From Eucalyptus grandis (taxonomy: Eukaryota; Streptophyta; Magnoliopsida; Myrtales; Myrtaceae), in assembly GCF_016545825.1 (NCBI RefSeq), contig NC_052618.1:59202561-59266560 (forward strand): a stretch of 64,000 bases of DNA, read 5' to 3'. This document shows, in pieces, positions 11,317 to 22,609 of the stretch; within the stretch, counting starts at the first letter, position 1, and every line of letters starts with the position of its first letter. The notes under the pieces are model-generated. The model made no database searches. It was not told where the DNA came from and saw only the letters and a list, made by a program, of their open reading frames with translations. The position numbers and the translations under genes were made by a program.

Positions 11317-12178
11317 GGTCCAATCACAAAATGTCGCGTGTAGACGACGTGGACATAACTAAAAAAATTAAAAATTAAAACTCTCACTTTCTTGTTTTTT
11401 TCTCTCTCTTCTCCCTCCGCCGTCGACAGCTAGCTCCTCCATCTGCAATCACCACATCCAAGCCAATCGTCCATGGTCGAGCCACCCACTCTGTCATCGC
11501 GGCGGCTCGCATTCGTTGCCCGTCCATGGCCGAGCCGGCAACCCACTTCGTTGTCACTCGCGGCCACCCTTCGTGAATGAGCAAACCCCACAATAACTTG
11601 GAGCTCGTCCACTCACTTCCCCAGGCGATCCATCAAGCAAAGGTAGAGACTTTTAAGTCAATCTCACTTTGAGACTATCAATGGCGTAGCCATCGAAGCA
11701 TAAGGCAATGAAGTGAAGGTCCATCACATAAAAACAAAGTTGAGATTTTTAAAGGCCATCATATATGTCTCTGTACAGATTTGGATATAGGCGTTGCTAC
11801 AAATTTGTCCGACAACTCTTTTATGATTAGATGAAACTAGCAAGTGATGCCGACGCTCGTTTATGGCCATCGTTGGTGTCGTTCTTCAAGATCTGGAATT
11901 CTAGGCGCCCGCTAAAACATGACAATCCAAGGTCCATGGTGGCCGGAGGAAACCTGAAAATCCGAGGTCCATGGCCACCGGCGGGATTCATCACAGCTCA
12001 CGGTGGAAATCCAAGGTCTCTAGCCACCAGTGGAGTCGTTGGCACTCGCGGAGATCTGGAAATCGAAGGACCATGGCTGCGGATGGCTGGTGACAGGGTG
12101 GAAGGGAGAAAAAAAAGAAGAGATAGATTTTAATTTTTTTATTTATGTCCACGTACAATGGCATTTTGTGATTGGACT
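11317..12178. mobile_element. non-autonomous DNA transposon with ~55-bp TIRs
   Basis: The ends are inverted copies. The left end reads GGTCCAATCACAAAATG, then ACGTGGACATAA and a run of A. The minus strand from 12178 reads AGTCCAATCACAAAATG, then TACGTGGACATAA and the same A run. The interior (11400-12120) is GC-richer, with GGTCCATGG and CCGGCGG words, and encodes no transposase. Long TIRs suggest a Mutator-like derivative, but I could not find a convincing 9-bp target duplication. Confidence 0.75.
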
Positions 12179-12289
12179 CAACAAAAAATGCATGATTTTT
12201 TTTTTTTTGTTGGAGGTCTTGATTTATTGAGTGTGATAGAAATTGAATACTATAATCATTAATTTATTCGAAAGTTCTAAAAGGTTCTT

Positions 12290-12550
12290 GATTTATTGAG
12301 TTGATAGTTATTATCGTCACAAATTTTTTAAAATTCTAAATATTTTATATTTGTGCTAATAATAATTTTTTATTGATGTCAATTTAATTATAAATATTTT
12401 GATTTTGTGTTAATTCAGTCATTCTAGTTAATTTTATCTAGATTTTGTTGATATGGATATGGATCGATTAATATGACACAATGATGAAGTGGATTATTTT
12501 TAATAATATTTTAATATTATAAAAATCTTTTATTTTAGTCAAACACGTTG
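12290..12550 (+). repeat. solitary arm of the 30031-type inverted-repeat family
   Basis: GTGTCAATTTAATTATAAATATTTTGATTTTGTGTTAATTCAGTCATTC-type sequence, followed by TTTTAATAATATTTTAATATT, is the same series as 30040-30250 and 29150-29320. No matching inverted arm is nearby, so this is a truncated copy. Confidence 0.6.
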
Positions 12551-12974
12551 ACATCACCTAAACAATACCGCTCTGACTTATGGAGTGCCTAACGTGATTG
12601 TATTTTTTAAGAGTGGAGAGGGATTCGTTAATGGGTCGGCAGCAGACCTTGCGTTAATTAAGACGCAAATGGTGCATCATCTAATTTTTAGTCATTCATC
12701 TTACATGCATTATATAACATTATAATGTTAAAGATTGCAAATGAAGTTTTGAATTTTGATTTTTTCGATGCTTCATTGAGGTATAAAATGAATTTAAATG
12801 GATACGCAATTACATGATTCCTGTTAAGGAAAGAATCCTCAAATTGGGGAAAAAAATTAAATTCAAAATTTGAATTTGAATTTGAAATTTTGAGAGAGGT
12901 GGAAAAGATTAAGTTGCTTGATCTTAAGATGATATGTTATCATAGTGCACCTCCTAAGTTACTACCTAAGAAGT

Positions 12975-13560
12975 ACCAATACTTTCTTAAGCTTTTTGTG
13001 TCATGTTCGACACTTAAATACATGTTCGACACGTGTCGATATGCTTCTACACACTTCCACATGTTCGGCACACACGAAATGTCACAGAAAATTTAACATG
13101 TGATCAACTCTCTCCGATACGCATGGGGTCAATTGTAAAAATTTTGATAATTGAAGGGTCGAATATAAATATATGAAAAAAGAAAAAATGGGTAGGGATT
13201 GTGGTTGTGCGCCGTTGCTATTGCCATTGCCACTATCGGGAGGGCCAAGTGAGGTAGTAAGGCGGGGGTGGGGTGGCCCTCGTTGGCCCGTGCAATCGCC
13301 AACTAGGCAAGGGCCGGCAAGGCTCGCCTAAATCTGGGTGATGTTGCGCCCGCTCAGCCTGGCGAAGGTCGCCGGCACTTGCTTGGGGCTAGTGGAGGCC
13401 TCGCCTGAGCTAGGAGGTTTGCTGGCCATAGGCAAGAGCTAGTGTCGCCAAATTTGGGCAAGCATCACCACCATAGCCGAGGCGTCACCCAAATTTGGGT
13501 GAACCTGCTCTAAGCCTCGCCTAGGCCGGCGAGGGCTACCCTTCTCCCGCTGCCTACTTT
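12975..13560 (+). repeat. dispersed repeat with GC-rich core, copy 2
   Basis: Direct-orientation relative of 10146-10770. It has the same series of TGTTCGACAC-type words, a GATCAACTC segment, an AATATATG A-rich segment, and then a GC-rich core (13200-13550) made of AAGGCTCGCC, GGCTAGG and TTTGGGTGA-like units. It is non-coding. Confidence 0.65.
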
Positions 13561-14249
13561 TATGGACGAGCGGATGGTAGACTCGAAGATTGAAGATTTA
13601 GCCCTAAATAGAGCTTGGTGGTGCAACTACCATAAATTTACAAACCGATATTCACATCGGTTTTCAGAACTTAAAAAAATTGACTGAAAAAACAAGATTG
13701 AAATTCAGCCAAGGCAGTTCCTGCAGATGGGGAAAGACGCTCAAATGACTTGAGAAGAAGGCCGTCTGGAGACTGTAACGTGCAGTCTGATGATCAGAGA
13801 CGCGACACGACACGACACGACACACCAACATATCAAGTTCTCAAAAATAGAGAATCCAACACGTTAGGACACGTTGTATATTAATATATATTTTTATATA
13901 TACATCATAAATTATTATTTTTATGATTATTTCAATTGAATTAATTTGAATCAAATTCATAAATAAGTAAATAATTAAAAAATTCCTGAATGAATTACAT
14001 TAAAAACATTAACCCGCATTTATTAATATCATTCATTGTTTCAATTTAACAAATTCAACCCTATTTCAATAAATCATAAAACTTGGAAAAAAAATAAAAC
14101 AAGCGATCCATGGACTCACATGTTAGATATGCTGGAAGTGGAAAAAAATTAAGGGGTGAATTGTGTATCAAGAAAGTGGGGAGTCGGGGTTAGAAGAAAC
14201 ATGTTTTCTTCTTTGTCCATTTATTATTTTTATTATCAGTGTTTTATTT

Positions 14250-14252
<3 letters not shown>

Positions 14253-14300
<48 letters not shown>
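14253..14300. repeat. (CA)n microsatellite
   Basis: Twenty-four uninterrupted CA units within the TGTAG-ended element. The two short open frames across it are artefacts of the dinucleotide run. Confidence 0.98.
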
Positions 14301-14303
<3 letters not shown>

Positions 14304-15224
14304 TGACATCTTATTTATTGAATTTTTAAAATTGATCTTGTTATCGGAATTATGTGTCAGAAACTCGTATGTCAGAATTCCGACTCGAGTGTTGAAAAAA
14401 GTTGACCAAGTGTCGGATTTTCCGACACTTGTTGACCAAGTATCAAGAGTGTCCAGAGTGTCGGACATGGTAATGAAGTGTCCAACATGACACGAAGGCT
14501 CCTAGAGAGGTACTTCATAGAAGTCTTAGGCTAGGTGTGCGAGGACCGCCATTATTGTAGCGAAGGGAAGAGAGAGAGAGAGAGAGTGAGTGGTGATGTC
14601 TGTTTATAGGCTAAAAGATGAAGCAGAAGAATCGATGAGAGAGAATAACCTCGGAAGACATTGCGCGTTGTTATTTTTCTTCTTCTCTTCCTTTTTTTTT
14701 TTAGGGAAAAAAATTGGTTTTTATTCCTCTTTTTTGCTTTTAGAATTTATTTTGTTTGTTCGGATAGTTTCTTACTTTTTATTTTTTTCTGATATTAACT
14801 AGATGCATTTTGATTTTGTTGCTTGCATATCTAAATTTTCATAATATATAAGTTGGATGTTGTATATTTTTATATATAATTTCCCATAATTTATGGAATT
14901 TAGTTACGATTATAACTTTTAACGAAAATAATTTTTGTTTTCACTTAAGCATAAATGAATTTGTACATTTTATGACATGCGTCCATGTGCCTATAAAAAT
15001 TCCTTATTTGTAGTGCGATTTTCGGCATGAATTATATAGGTAGTATTGCGCATGATTTTAATAGCGAATGTTGATTGCTTGTTTTTTTCTTCCAAGTTTT
15101 GTGGATTATTGAAATGGAATGTAGTTGAATTTGTCAAATTAAATAATAAAAATGGATATTAATAAATATTGGTTAATATTTTTAATGTAAATTAATTGTA
15201 GGATTACTTATTTATTTGTGCATT

Positions 15225-15250
<26 letters not shown>
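15225..15250. repeat. (TA)n microsatellite
   Basis: An uninterrupted TA run continues into imperfect ATATATAA just inside the right arm of the TGTAG-ended element. Confidence 0.95.
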
Positions 15251-15257
<7 letters not shown>

Positions 15258-15348
15258 TAATATGTTAGAATTCTCTATTTTTAGAAACGACGTGTCGATA
15301 TGTGCCGTCGTGTCGTATTATATGTCGCGTGTTTGTATCGGTCCTACA

Positions 15349-16319
15349 TAGATTACTACATATAACGTAGAAATAGAAGAAGACGAGCTATCGGTCACAT
15401 AATAGAACGACATTCTCTTCCAATAATGCTTCAAAGAGAGAGAAAGCATGGATTTTTGTTAACTTCTTCTAAAGGAGTACTTATATCAGCAAATACAAGC
15501 TCGTCTTCATGTAACTCCATATGTATGTTAATATGTACGCATGTGTACGCGGACGTGTGTTGAGTACGTGTGAGTTCAATGCGCATTTTTATCCCATTCA
15601 AAGCTTGTTTTGATAACGAGGGTAACTGACATCAATATCAATTATCAAATATCCATCCTTTATGTTTCATGATGATGGAAGCGTATGAGAAAGCGTATGC
15701 TTTTCAACGAGGGATCTAGAGACTGCTTATTAGAAAGATATTGCTATTGATGGTTAGATATCTTAATGTGTGATAAGTGTCAAATGGAAAACAACGTCGT
15801 GGAGTTTTCTGTATATTTCATTAAACTATATATGAACCTATTTATTGACTTTACAAAGTGGCTATCTATAGTAACATATTATTACAATAGAAATTACAAT
15901 CAATCATAATAACTAAATTATGATATGAAAGATACTTAGAATCAGAGAAAGACACTCGAGTAAATAAATATCTAACAATGTGATTGACGATTTTTGTTTT
16001 GGCAACCACACACGAAGTACGCATAGTCTCTATCAAAATCATTTGTTCTTTTAGTGTATGTTCATTTTTTTGCTGGAGTTTCAAGTTTCGGCGTTTCTCT
16101 GCTTTTGGGGTTGAAGATTTAGCTAGTTTTTCAAGGTGGGCTCTTTTTAATTGCTGAGGAGTAGAGGAAATGCAAAATGAAATTGAGATATTTTATTCTT
16201 AGGGTTTGTGGTACATCCTCAAGATGGAGTGGAAAAAAAGAGCGTTTAAAAAAAAATAATAATATATAATCACTTAAAGTTAGAGCCTCTTTCAAAAAAT
16301 GTTTTGTGAGATCATGCTC
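15349..16319. other. intergenic DNA, nothing recognised
   Basis: AT-rich with short frames only, the longest being a 72-codon minus-strand frame at 15866-16084 without recognisable features. No repeat partner was found in the window. Confidence 0.5.
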
Positions 16320-16322
16320 TTA

Positions 16323-16750
16323 GGGTTCATTTATATGAAGAAAATCAGTTTCCAAAAATTACTTTTCAACTTTCTGATATTTGGATGACAGGATATCAAT
16401 CAATTTACAAAAAGTTTTCCACAAACAGAAAATAAGTTTAGATTAGGGAGAACGACTTCCCCTTTTGTTAAGAATGAAATCGTTTTTCCTAAATTGCCAA
16501 ACAAATGAAAATTTTAAAATAATTTTCATAGCAAATATTTTTCTTTATCAATAAATTTTTAGTGAAAACTCATGGAAAATAAATTATCTTGAAAGCATCT
16601 AAAAATGATTGGTTGTATCCCTTCACAAAAATAATTAGACATAAATTATTTTTTTGTGATAAAAATTATTTTTTATTGAATAATTATTTTAAACAATATA
16701 AGCGATTAATTTTAGAATAATATTTTTCAAATCATTAAACAAACCGAGCC
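16323..16750. mobile_element. PIF/Harbinger-like MITE with TTA target duplication
   Basis: A 428-bp element is bounded by TTA (16320-16322 and 16751-16753), the usual target duplication of PIF/Harbinger elements. The left end reads GGGTTCATTTATATGAAGA. The minus strand from 16750 reads GGCTCGGTTTGTTTAATGA. The interior is AT-rich and non-coding, as expected of a Tourist-type MITE. It sits about 95 bp upstream of the SDR pseudogene. Confidence 0.75.
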
Positions 16751-16844
16751 TTAGCGTTTCTTCATCTTCCGTGCATCAAGGTGAACGGTCGGCTATATGA
16801 GTCTAATCTACAAATTTCTCTTTCTTTTCCTTTTCACCCTATAA

Positions 16845-17649
16845 CTATAAGACTAGAAGGCAAGGTGGCAATCGTCACAGGTGGCGCAAGCAGGATCGGA
16901 GCCAGCGCAGTGCTTTCTGCCACGAGAACGGCGCGTGGTTGGTCGTAGCTGATATCCAAGACGACCCGGGGCAGGCCCTACGGCAACAAGCTGGGCAAAA
17001 AAAGAGCCAGCTACGTCCACTGTGACGTCACCGACGAGGAAGACGTCCGCAACCTCGTGGACACCACCGTGGCCAAACACGGAAAGCTCGACATAATGAA
17101 CGGCAATGCTGGGTCCCTGGACAGTCTTGCTGTCCGGAGCATACTAGACACGACCAAGACCGACCTGGACAAGCTCTTCGGGGTGAACGTACTGCGCTTT
17201 CTAGTCATAAGAAGCATGCCATGAGGGTCATGATCCCCACCGCGAGGGCTGCATACCCTTCACCGGCAGTGGTTGCACATCCATCGCCGGCCTTGCGACC
17301 CACGCATAGGCGGCCTTGAAGTACGCCGTTCTGGGTCTGGTGAGGAACTTGGCCACCAAGCTCGGGGAGCACAGGATATGGTCAACTGCGTGTCGCCTTA
17401 CGTGGTCGCAAGGACCGGGATCTTTGAGCAGACGGAGAGGGACAAGGCTGAAATGGTGAGAGCAGAGAAATGGCTGAGCGAATTGGGCAACTTGAAGGGA
17501 CAGACTTTGAATCCCGAGGGCGTTGAGCGAGCGGCCCTTCGCCTGGCTAGTGACGAAGCCAATTACGTGTGCGGCCAAAAAACTTGGTGGTGGACGGCGA
17601 CTACAACATTGTCAATCCCACACTTGAGGCGATTGGTCACAAAGCATAA
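16845..17649 (+). pseudogene. short-chain dehydrogenase/reductase (SDR110C-like) pseudogene
   Basis: Remains of a classical NAD(P)-dependent SDR of the plant SDR110C type, which includes secoisolariciresinol dehydrogenase, xanthoxin dehydrogenase and 3-beta-hydroxysteroid dehydrogenase relatives. Read across frames it keeps the cofactor loop VAIVTGGASRIGA (~16860), then WLVVADIQDD (~16943), a CDVTDEEDV segment (~17022), KLDIMNGNAG (~17086, NNAG-type), the catalytic Ser region FTGSGCTSIAG (~17255), VNCVSPYVV, then NPEGVERAALRLASDEANYV (~17510) and a stop at 17647. The catalytic Tyr of YxxxK is a TAG codon (17307-17309), with its Lys still present four codons on. Frame changes occur near 16912, 16975, 17225, 17370 and 17575. 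The segment matches one exon of such genes, and the first residues are missing. GC content is much higher than its surroundings, as expected of relic coding DNA. It is certainly dead. Confidence 0.9.
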
Positions 17650-18589
17650 TAATCGGAGATAGAATAGGATAAAATAAGATATTAAATCCTTCGATGATAA
17701 AGACAGACATATCTAATCCTATCAAGTGTTTGGCGCACTTCAAAGTATAAGTTAAAAATAAATATAATATTCAATTACATTATAAAATTGAAAAATAGAA
17801 AAATTCAATTAATTCAAAGCCATGAAAAAACCCTAGATCTAGGAATTGTGGCCACCTCCACAGTGGCCCCCATTTAAAACGGTGAGCACCAACATGGTCG
17901 TGCAATAGTGACGCAAATCGGTAAATCTTAGACTACGATAGAGAGGGTGCATAGCGGAATTTTAGGCAACCACCAGAGTAGTCTTTATATTGCCTCAAAC
18001 CGATCGAGGTCCCAGGTTGTCAATGATACCAAAGATTTAGAGCTGCTTCATCACCATCACAATCTTCCCCTCTTCCCTTGAGACATCAAACGTAAGGATT
18101 CTAGCGTTGTCAATGAGGTGGTAAAGGTGGAGCCAAAGTTCCAGCCACTAATGTTTGAAGGGGCACAAACAATGCTTCAATTAGTTCCACAGATGCCTAC
18201 AAGAAAACTTCTACCCAATTCGTCTCAAAAAGCTACTCTTGGTCATCATATTCAAGGAGTCCATAATCTAAAGGAAGGGGCACCCAATTCCTAGCACGAG
18301 AAGCGAAGATGGGAGAAGAAGTGGTAGAAGAGGGCTGACAATGAATCGGAGAGGCGAAGGCATCCATTTGACGTAAATGCTTACGACATCCAATCCGGGC
18401 TTATCCTATCCCCTTCCCCCAAATTTTTTCTCCAGCGTTTTATCTGGATGTGTCCGGGTTTGTCCAATTCGATGGACATTCCCAAACATCAAATATGATA
18501 ACAAATTATCCTATCCAAATTCAAATCCGGACTACCAAATGCAGTCTTAGAGCCACCTTCGAATGAACGTAGTTAAACTTTGTGATAAG
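17650..18589. other. intergenic DNA with possible degraded transposon ends
   Basis: GATAGAATAGGATAAAATA near 17660 and TTATCCTATCC near 18508 could be inverted ends of an old element of about 870 bp, but the match is short. The interior holds fragments such as CCCTAGATCTAGG with no coding potential. Confidence 0.35.
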
Positions 18590-18915
18590 TGCATTGAAAG
18601 TATTAAAACTTATCACGAAAGAATAATCGAATACTAAAACTTTCAAAGTATAATCAAATCTTGAAATTTATTATGAAAGTATAATAGAGTTCTAAAACTT
18701 TAAAAAGTGTGATCACATCCTAAAACTTGTTGAATTGCTCTAATCAAGTCCTCCGATTGATTGCATTTTTGAAAGTTTTAAAACTGATTATACAATCATG
18801 ACGAGTTTAATGACTTTATTGCATTTTTTTTTTAAGTTTGATAACTTAATTGTACTTTGTGATAAGTTCTAGAACTCGATTGCAACTTTTGAAAGTTTTA
18901 AGATTTGTTTCGCTA
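18590..18915. repeat. palindromic repeat with internal tandem units
   Basis: The left half carries repeated AAAACTT-ATCACGAAAG and TAATCGA-ATACTAAAACTTTC units. The right half carries their reverse complements (ACTTTGTGATAAGTTCTAGA, CAACTTTTGAAAGTTTTAA). The arms together could fold into a long imperfect hairpin. This is typical of an old MITE-like insertion. It has no coding capacity. Confidence 0.65.
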
Positions 18916-19184
18916 GTTTTGGATTACGCAATGAAATATTTTTTAGCTAGTGTCATAAATTTATTTTTATTAAAGAAAACTCAGATTCTGTGTTAACTTT
19001 AAACAGAGAGAGATTTAAATACGAACCAGACTATATATCATATAATCTCAAATCTAAAGAAGTCGCTTGATACGCCTAACACGAGCTCAATACCAACAAC
19101 AATCAATGTCTAAATCTAATGAATGGTGTCATCTAAACTCACTTTAACATAATAATGAAAGCCCATTAAAATTAAAGGGGTTTA

Positions 19185-19475
19185 TACAATATTGAAGATG
19201 ATTCGACAATGTTGGATGTTAACAAAAACACTTAGAAAACACTACTTCCTAATAGGTTCAATGACATAATGTTAAAATCTAATCGACGATGCTAGACGAT
19301 GAGGATTACACCTAGTAGACACTACTTTTAGATAGATATAAGAACACAACTTTAGAATCTAATCGACGATACTCAATAATGGTAACAACACCTAGTATGC
19401 ACTGCTCTTAGATGAGTATGAAAACACAACGTCGGGATCTAATTGACAATGTTGGATAGTGGGTTAGCATTGGAA
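19185..19475 (+). repeat. 80-bp tandem array, about 3.6 copies
   Basis: Equivalent points CATAATGTTAAAATCT (19265), CACAACTTTAGAATCT (19345) and CACAACGTCGGGATCT (19425) are exactly 80 bp apart. A more diverged first unit begins near 19185. Each unit contains TCTAATCGACGAT, ACACCTAGTA and ACACTACT-like words. The array is non-coding. Confidence 0.85.
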
Positions 19476-20395
19476 TATAAACAAAAGTACTACTTGGGAT
19501 ATAGATGCTCATTAAAATTGAATTTACGATGGGAATCTTAAACTACAACTAAGCTAGACTAATTAAGGATAAAAGTAAGATAAAAAGTAATTTTTGTGTG
19601 TTGTTGAAGGCTCTTTGTTGGATTGCCTATGGTATTTATAGGCCAATTTGGTAACCGGCAGTCAATTACTTCCTCCTCAAGAGTCAAAGTTTTCACGTTC
19701 TATGTTGAACCACCTTATTCACATATGATTTCTGGCTTATTCAACAATACTTTTATGGTCATGGCTTGTCCAACAAGAATTAATTGCTCCACTTGAGTTT
19801 GACATCCTTTTAACTATTCTGGCCTTAATTTACCATCAATGTTATGTCTTCAACATCATCTCTTGACTTTGACATGTGGCAACCAACTACTTTGTCATAG
19901 AATTATGTGTCTTTGCTTGTATGTCCATCGAAATTTAGCCTAAGGATTCTCAAAGTCCTTGGCTATCCTTTGTTTTCACAACCACTATGGGTTGAGCCAA
20001 TGTAAATTACAGCCCACATATAGCAACGATGGCGATTTTAGAATTTTATGCCCTTAATCAAAGACATGTTTGTAAGGGTATTTTTTGGATGTCAATATAT
20101 GCCCCTTTAAAAGAAGTAAAGTGGGAGTTTATTTCTTTTAAAGGAAATACCCCGTTCGCGCACAATCTGCTATGAATGATCATTATACATTTCTATTCTC
20201 TGACATGTCTGTAGCCGATACGAATCAATGGGTCCTATTGCATCTTGACACCTCACTTCGGCTTCTAGTAGATATCCTTAATTTTGAATCGGTGTCTTCT
20301 ACTCTGAATAGAAGAATATGCCTCATCGTCTTCTTTTGTACTTTTGTCTTCTTTCTTAAACTCTAAACCCTCCATATTCTGTTCAAAAGTTTTCC
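19476..20395. other. intergenic DNA, possible minus-strand promoter-like TATA
   Basis: On the minus strand near 19640 a good TATA-like CTATAAATACC is present, which could belong to an LTR or a lost promoter, but no LTR ends were located. Otherwise nothing is recognised up to the start of the plant-mobile-domain relic. Confidence 0.3.
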
Positions 20396-21850
20396 ATGGC
20401 TACTGAAGCTTCCAAATTTGAGCCCGAATCTTATATCTTGAACTTCAATCGTATTCTTCACACCAAGGAAGCCAACTATTATCGATTTCAACTATTGGGC
20501 ATTGTAGAGTAGCATCCAAAATCATTGCTCCTTGGGCCTACCTTGTTAAATCACAATCATGTTCTATCATCTCTCAAGCCTTGTTTTTCAACCAAGAGGA
20601 ACGAGAAACTCCCAACATAGTATTCCTTTGGACATTTGCCCCTACCAATTGGAGCTTCCCTCTATTTGAAGAAAGCTTCCACGCTTGGTACTTATGATTG
20701 CAGGATGATTTGCCCACCCGATTGACATGGATGGATGCGGGCATAGAGATGGCACTAAAGGTTAGCATGTTGTCTCATGACTTCAGTAGGGGATTAGTGG
20801 GTTCTATTGTCCGCTTTTGGTCTCCATCTACTAACTGTTTTTGTTTCCCTTGGGGACCCATGACTATGACCCTTTTGGATATTTTTACTATCTCTAGGTT
20901 TGTCCCATATGGTATTCCTATAGATGAAATCGAAGCCCTTGAGGACTTCTCCATTCCAAATAGTGTCCTTCTTTATGGGACTTTTTATTTTTATTTTTAT
21001 GAATACCATAAAACTTCAGGTCCTACTCATCTTAAAGAACAAGCTGCCTTTTTTTGCTTTTTTGGCTTTCGAAATATGTATTCTTTAATCAAGCCCTCAA
21101 AGTCACAAAGGATTTCTTTAGACTTGTTGCTAACCTTGCAATGGGAAAGAAAGTAGCTCTCAGTCCACTTGTTTTAGCTGTCTTGTATAGGAGTCTCACC
21201 CATGCTGCCCTTTCGATGATATCCAAAGAAAGCAGAGTTCTATCTAGTCCATTCTAGATTTTACAAGCATAGATGGCTCTCTATTTCCTCTTCTTATTCA
21301 GCAAAATTCCTCTTGCTCTTCTGTATAGTCCATCGTTGAAATCTAAACAGCCAAAACCTCAAAGCTTGGGCTGTTGATTACATACTTTATTTTCTAGGAA
21401 GGTCCTTGATGACACTTCTCCATTTGTTTATTAGCTCCAAGAGATCTTAAATTTTGACTACGCACATGTCGAACTCTTTCCTTATGAGGCTCCTGAGTTC
21501 TATTACCTTTTCTATGCGGATACTTAGTATCTGGATGATTTTGATGCATTTTGATTGTGTGTACTTACCCTAGTTGACCTTCCAATATGGTTTTGTAAGA
21601 ATGAAAGATTCTACCATGGGTTTGAAGCCTATTCTCCATCATACTGTGCCAAGCAGTTTGGTCTTTATCAGGGTATACTTATGCCAATCGCTTACTTCAT
21701 GGAGTATCCCTTGATAAATAAACAGAAGTACAACTCCAAGAAAGACAAGCCCTTTGTCTGTTGCTCTCAGATAACTATGACAATGCATGATCGATTCCCT
21801 AAACTTTGCAGTTTTTCTAGTTTTGTCGTCTATCTATTATTTCAAGTTTA
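20396..21850 (+). pseudogene. plant mobile domain (aminotransferase-like) pseudogene
   Basis: Plant mobile domain proteins (PMD, Pfam PF10536) are domesticated or transposon-carried proteins, some of them nuclear, such as the MAIN/MAIL group. The relic starts at ATG 20396 (MATEASKFEPESYILNFNRI) and stops in frame near 20509. It resumes in another frame at 20698 with the diagnostic core FPWGPMTMTLLDIFTISRF and GIPIDE (20840-20930). A frameshift near 21050 follows, with RLVANLAMGKKVALSPLVLA in the next frame. Many stops occur between 21255 and 21550, then it ends with HGFEAYSPSYCAKQFG (21613-21660). At least three frame changes and several stops make it non-functional. No flanking transposon termini were identified, so it may be a TE-borne PMD or a dead host copy. 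Confidence 0.75.
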
Positions 21851-21859
21851 GGACATCAT

Positions 21860-22026
21860 GGAATATTATCGTATAGTCTAGAAATTAAATTGAACATGTA
21901 CTAAAAGTTTAGGGACAATATTACAAATTTGGTTAAAGTTGAAAGACTATATTGAACAAATTAAAAATTCAGGGATGATGTTGTACAATGGGCCAAAGTT
22001 TAGAGACCATTTATGTCAATTTCCCC
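21860..22026 (+). repeat. half copy of the 22089-type repeat
   Basis: This contains successive units of the type AAGTTTAGGGACAATATTAC, AAATTAAAAATTCAGGGATG and AAAGTTTAGAGACCATTTAT, the same series found in the right arm of 22089-22505. It ends at GTCAATTTCCCC. Confidence 0.6.
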
Positions 22027-22088
22027 ATAGCATGAAATTAGAATAGATAGCTAAACATCTAGAATGTTTATTGTCCGATCATTTTGTA

Positions 22089-22505
22089 CGAGGGAAAATG
22101 ACACAAAATGAACTTTGAATTATGGTCCAATTTCCTATGTCGTCTTTGGAACTTTTTAATTTATTCATTTTGATCTTTGAACTTTAACCAAATGTACAAT
22201 GTTGTCCCAAAATTTTATATTACTCAATGTGATCCCTAAATTTTTATACATGTTTGATCAAGGAAAATGTTCAACATAGTATTTGAGCCTAAATTAATGG
22301 AAGGATAATATTGGAGATGTTCATATAATTTAAGGAGTAGATTGAACATTTATCGAAAGTTCATGGACCACATTGAGCAAATTAAAAGTTAAAGATGACA
22401 TTATATATTCAACTAAAGTTCAAGCATCACAGTGAATAAATTAAAAATTCAAGAACAATATTGCATATTCGGCTAAAGTTCAAAAATTATTTGTGTACCT
22501 CCAAT
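22089..22505. mobile_element. short inverted-repeat element with internal tandem units
   Basis: The left end reads GAGGGAAAATGACACAAAAT then GAACTTTGAA. The minus strand from 22505 reads GGAGGTACACAAATAAT then TTTGAACTTTAGCC. Both arms are built from ~35-bp units alternating AAATTAAAAATTCAAGAACA and ATTGCATATTCGGCTAAAG-like words. It is non-coding and MITE-like. Confidence 0.6.
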
Positions 22506-22609
22506 AGACTTCTATCGGATTCATTCCAATCATATTTTGTACCCAATTGGCCCATTGCGTCAAGTCAAACCCCTTTGTTAAAATAGAGGTTGGGTCCTTA
22601 GATGCTTTA

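Larger units (their letters stand above)
13781..15348 (+). mobile_element. 1.57-kb element with TGTAG/CGACA-rich TIRs
   Basis: The left arm is GACGCGACACGACACGACA and ends in AAAAATAGAGAATCCAACA (~13855). The right arm (15265-15348), read on the minus strand, gives TGTAGGACCGATAC, CGCGACATATAATACGACAC and AAAAATAGAGAATTCTAACA. Inside are a (CA)24 tract, two palindromic GTGTCGGA/TCCGACAC segments near 14410-14470 and a (TA)n tract, with no transposase frame. It is a non-autonomous element. The class is uncertain because target duplications are not clear. Confidence 0.75.

Noticed and set aside
13790..13830. Telomere-like or satellite array from GACACGACACGACACGACAC
   Set aside because: It has only four short units, and the same motif forms the terminal repeats of a transposon family present elsewhere in the window.
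18560..19475. CRISPR-like regularly spaced repeats
   Set aside because: The 80-bp units are contiguous tandem repeats without spacers, the neighbouring block is an inverted repeat, and the genome is a plant nuclear genome.
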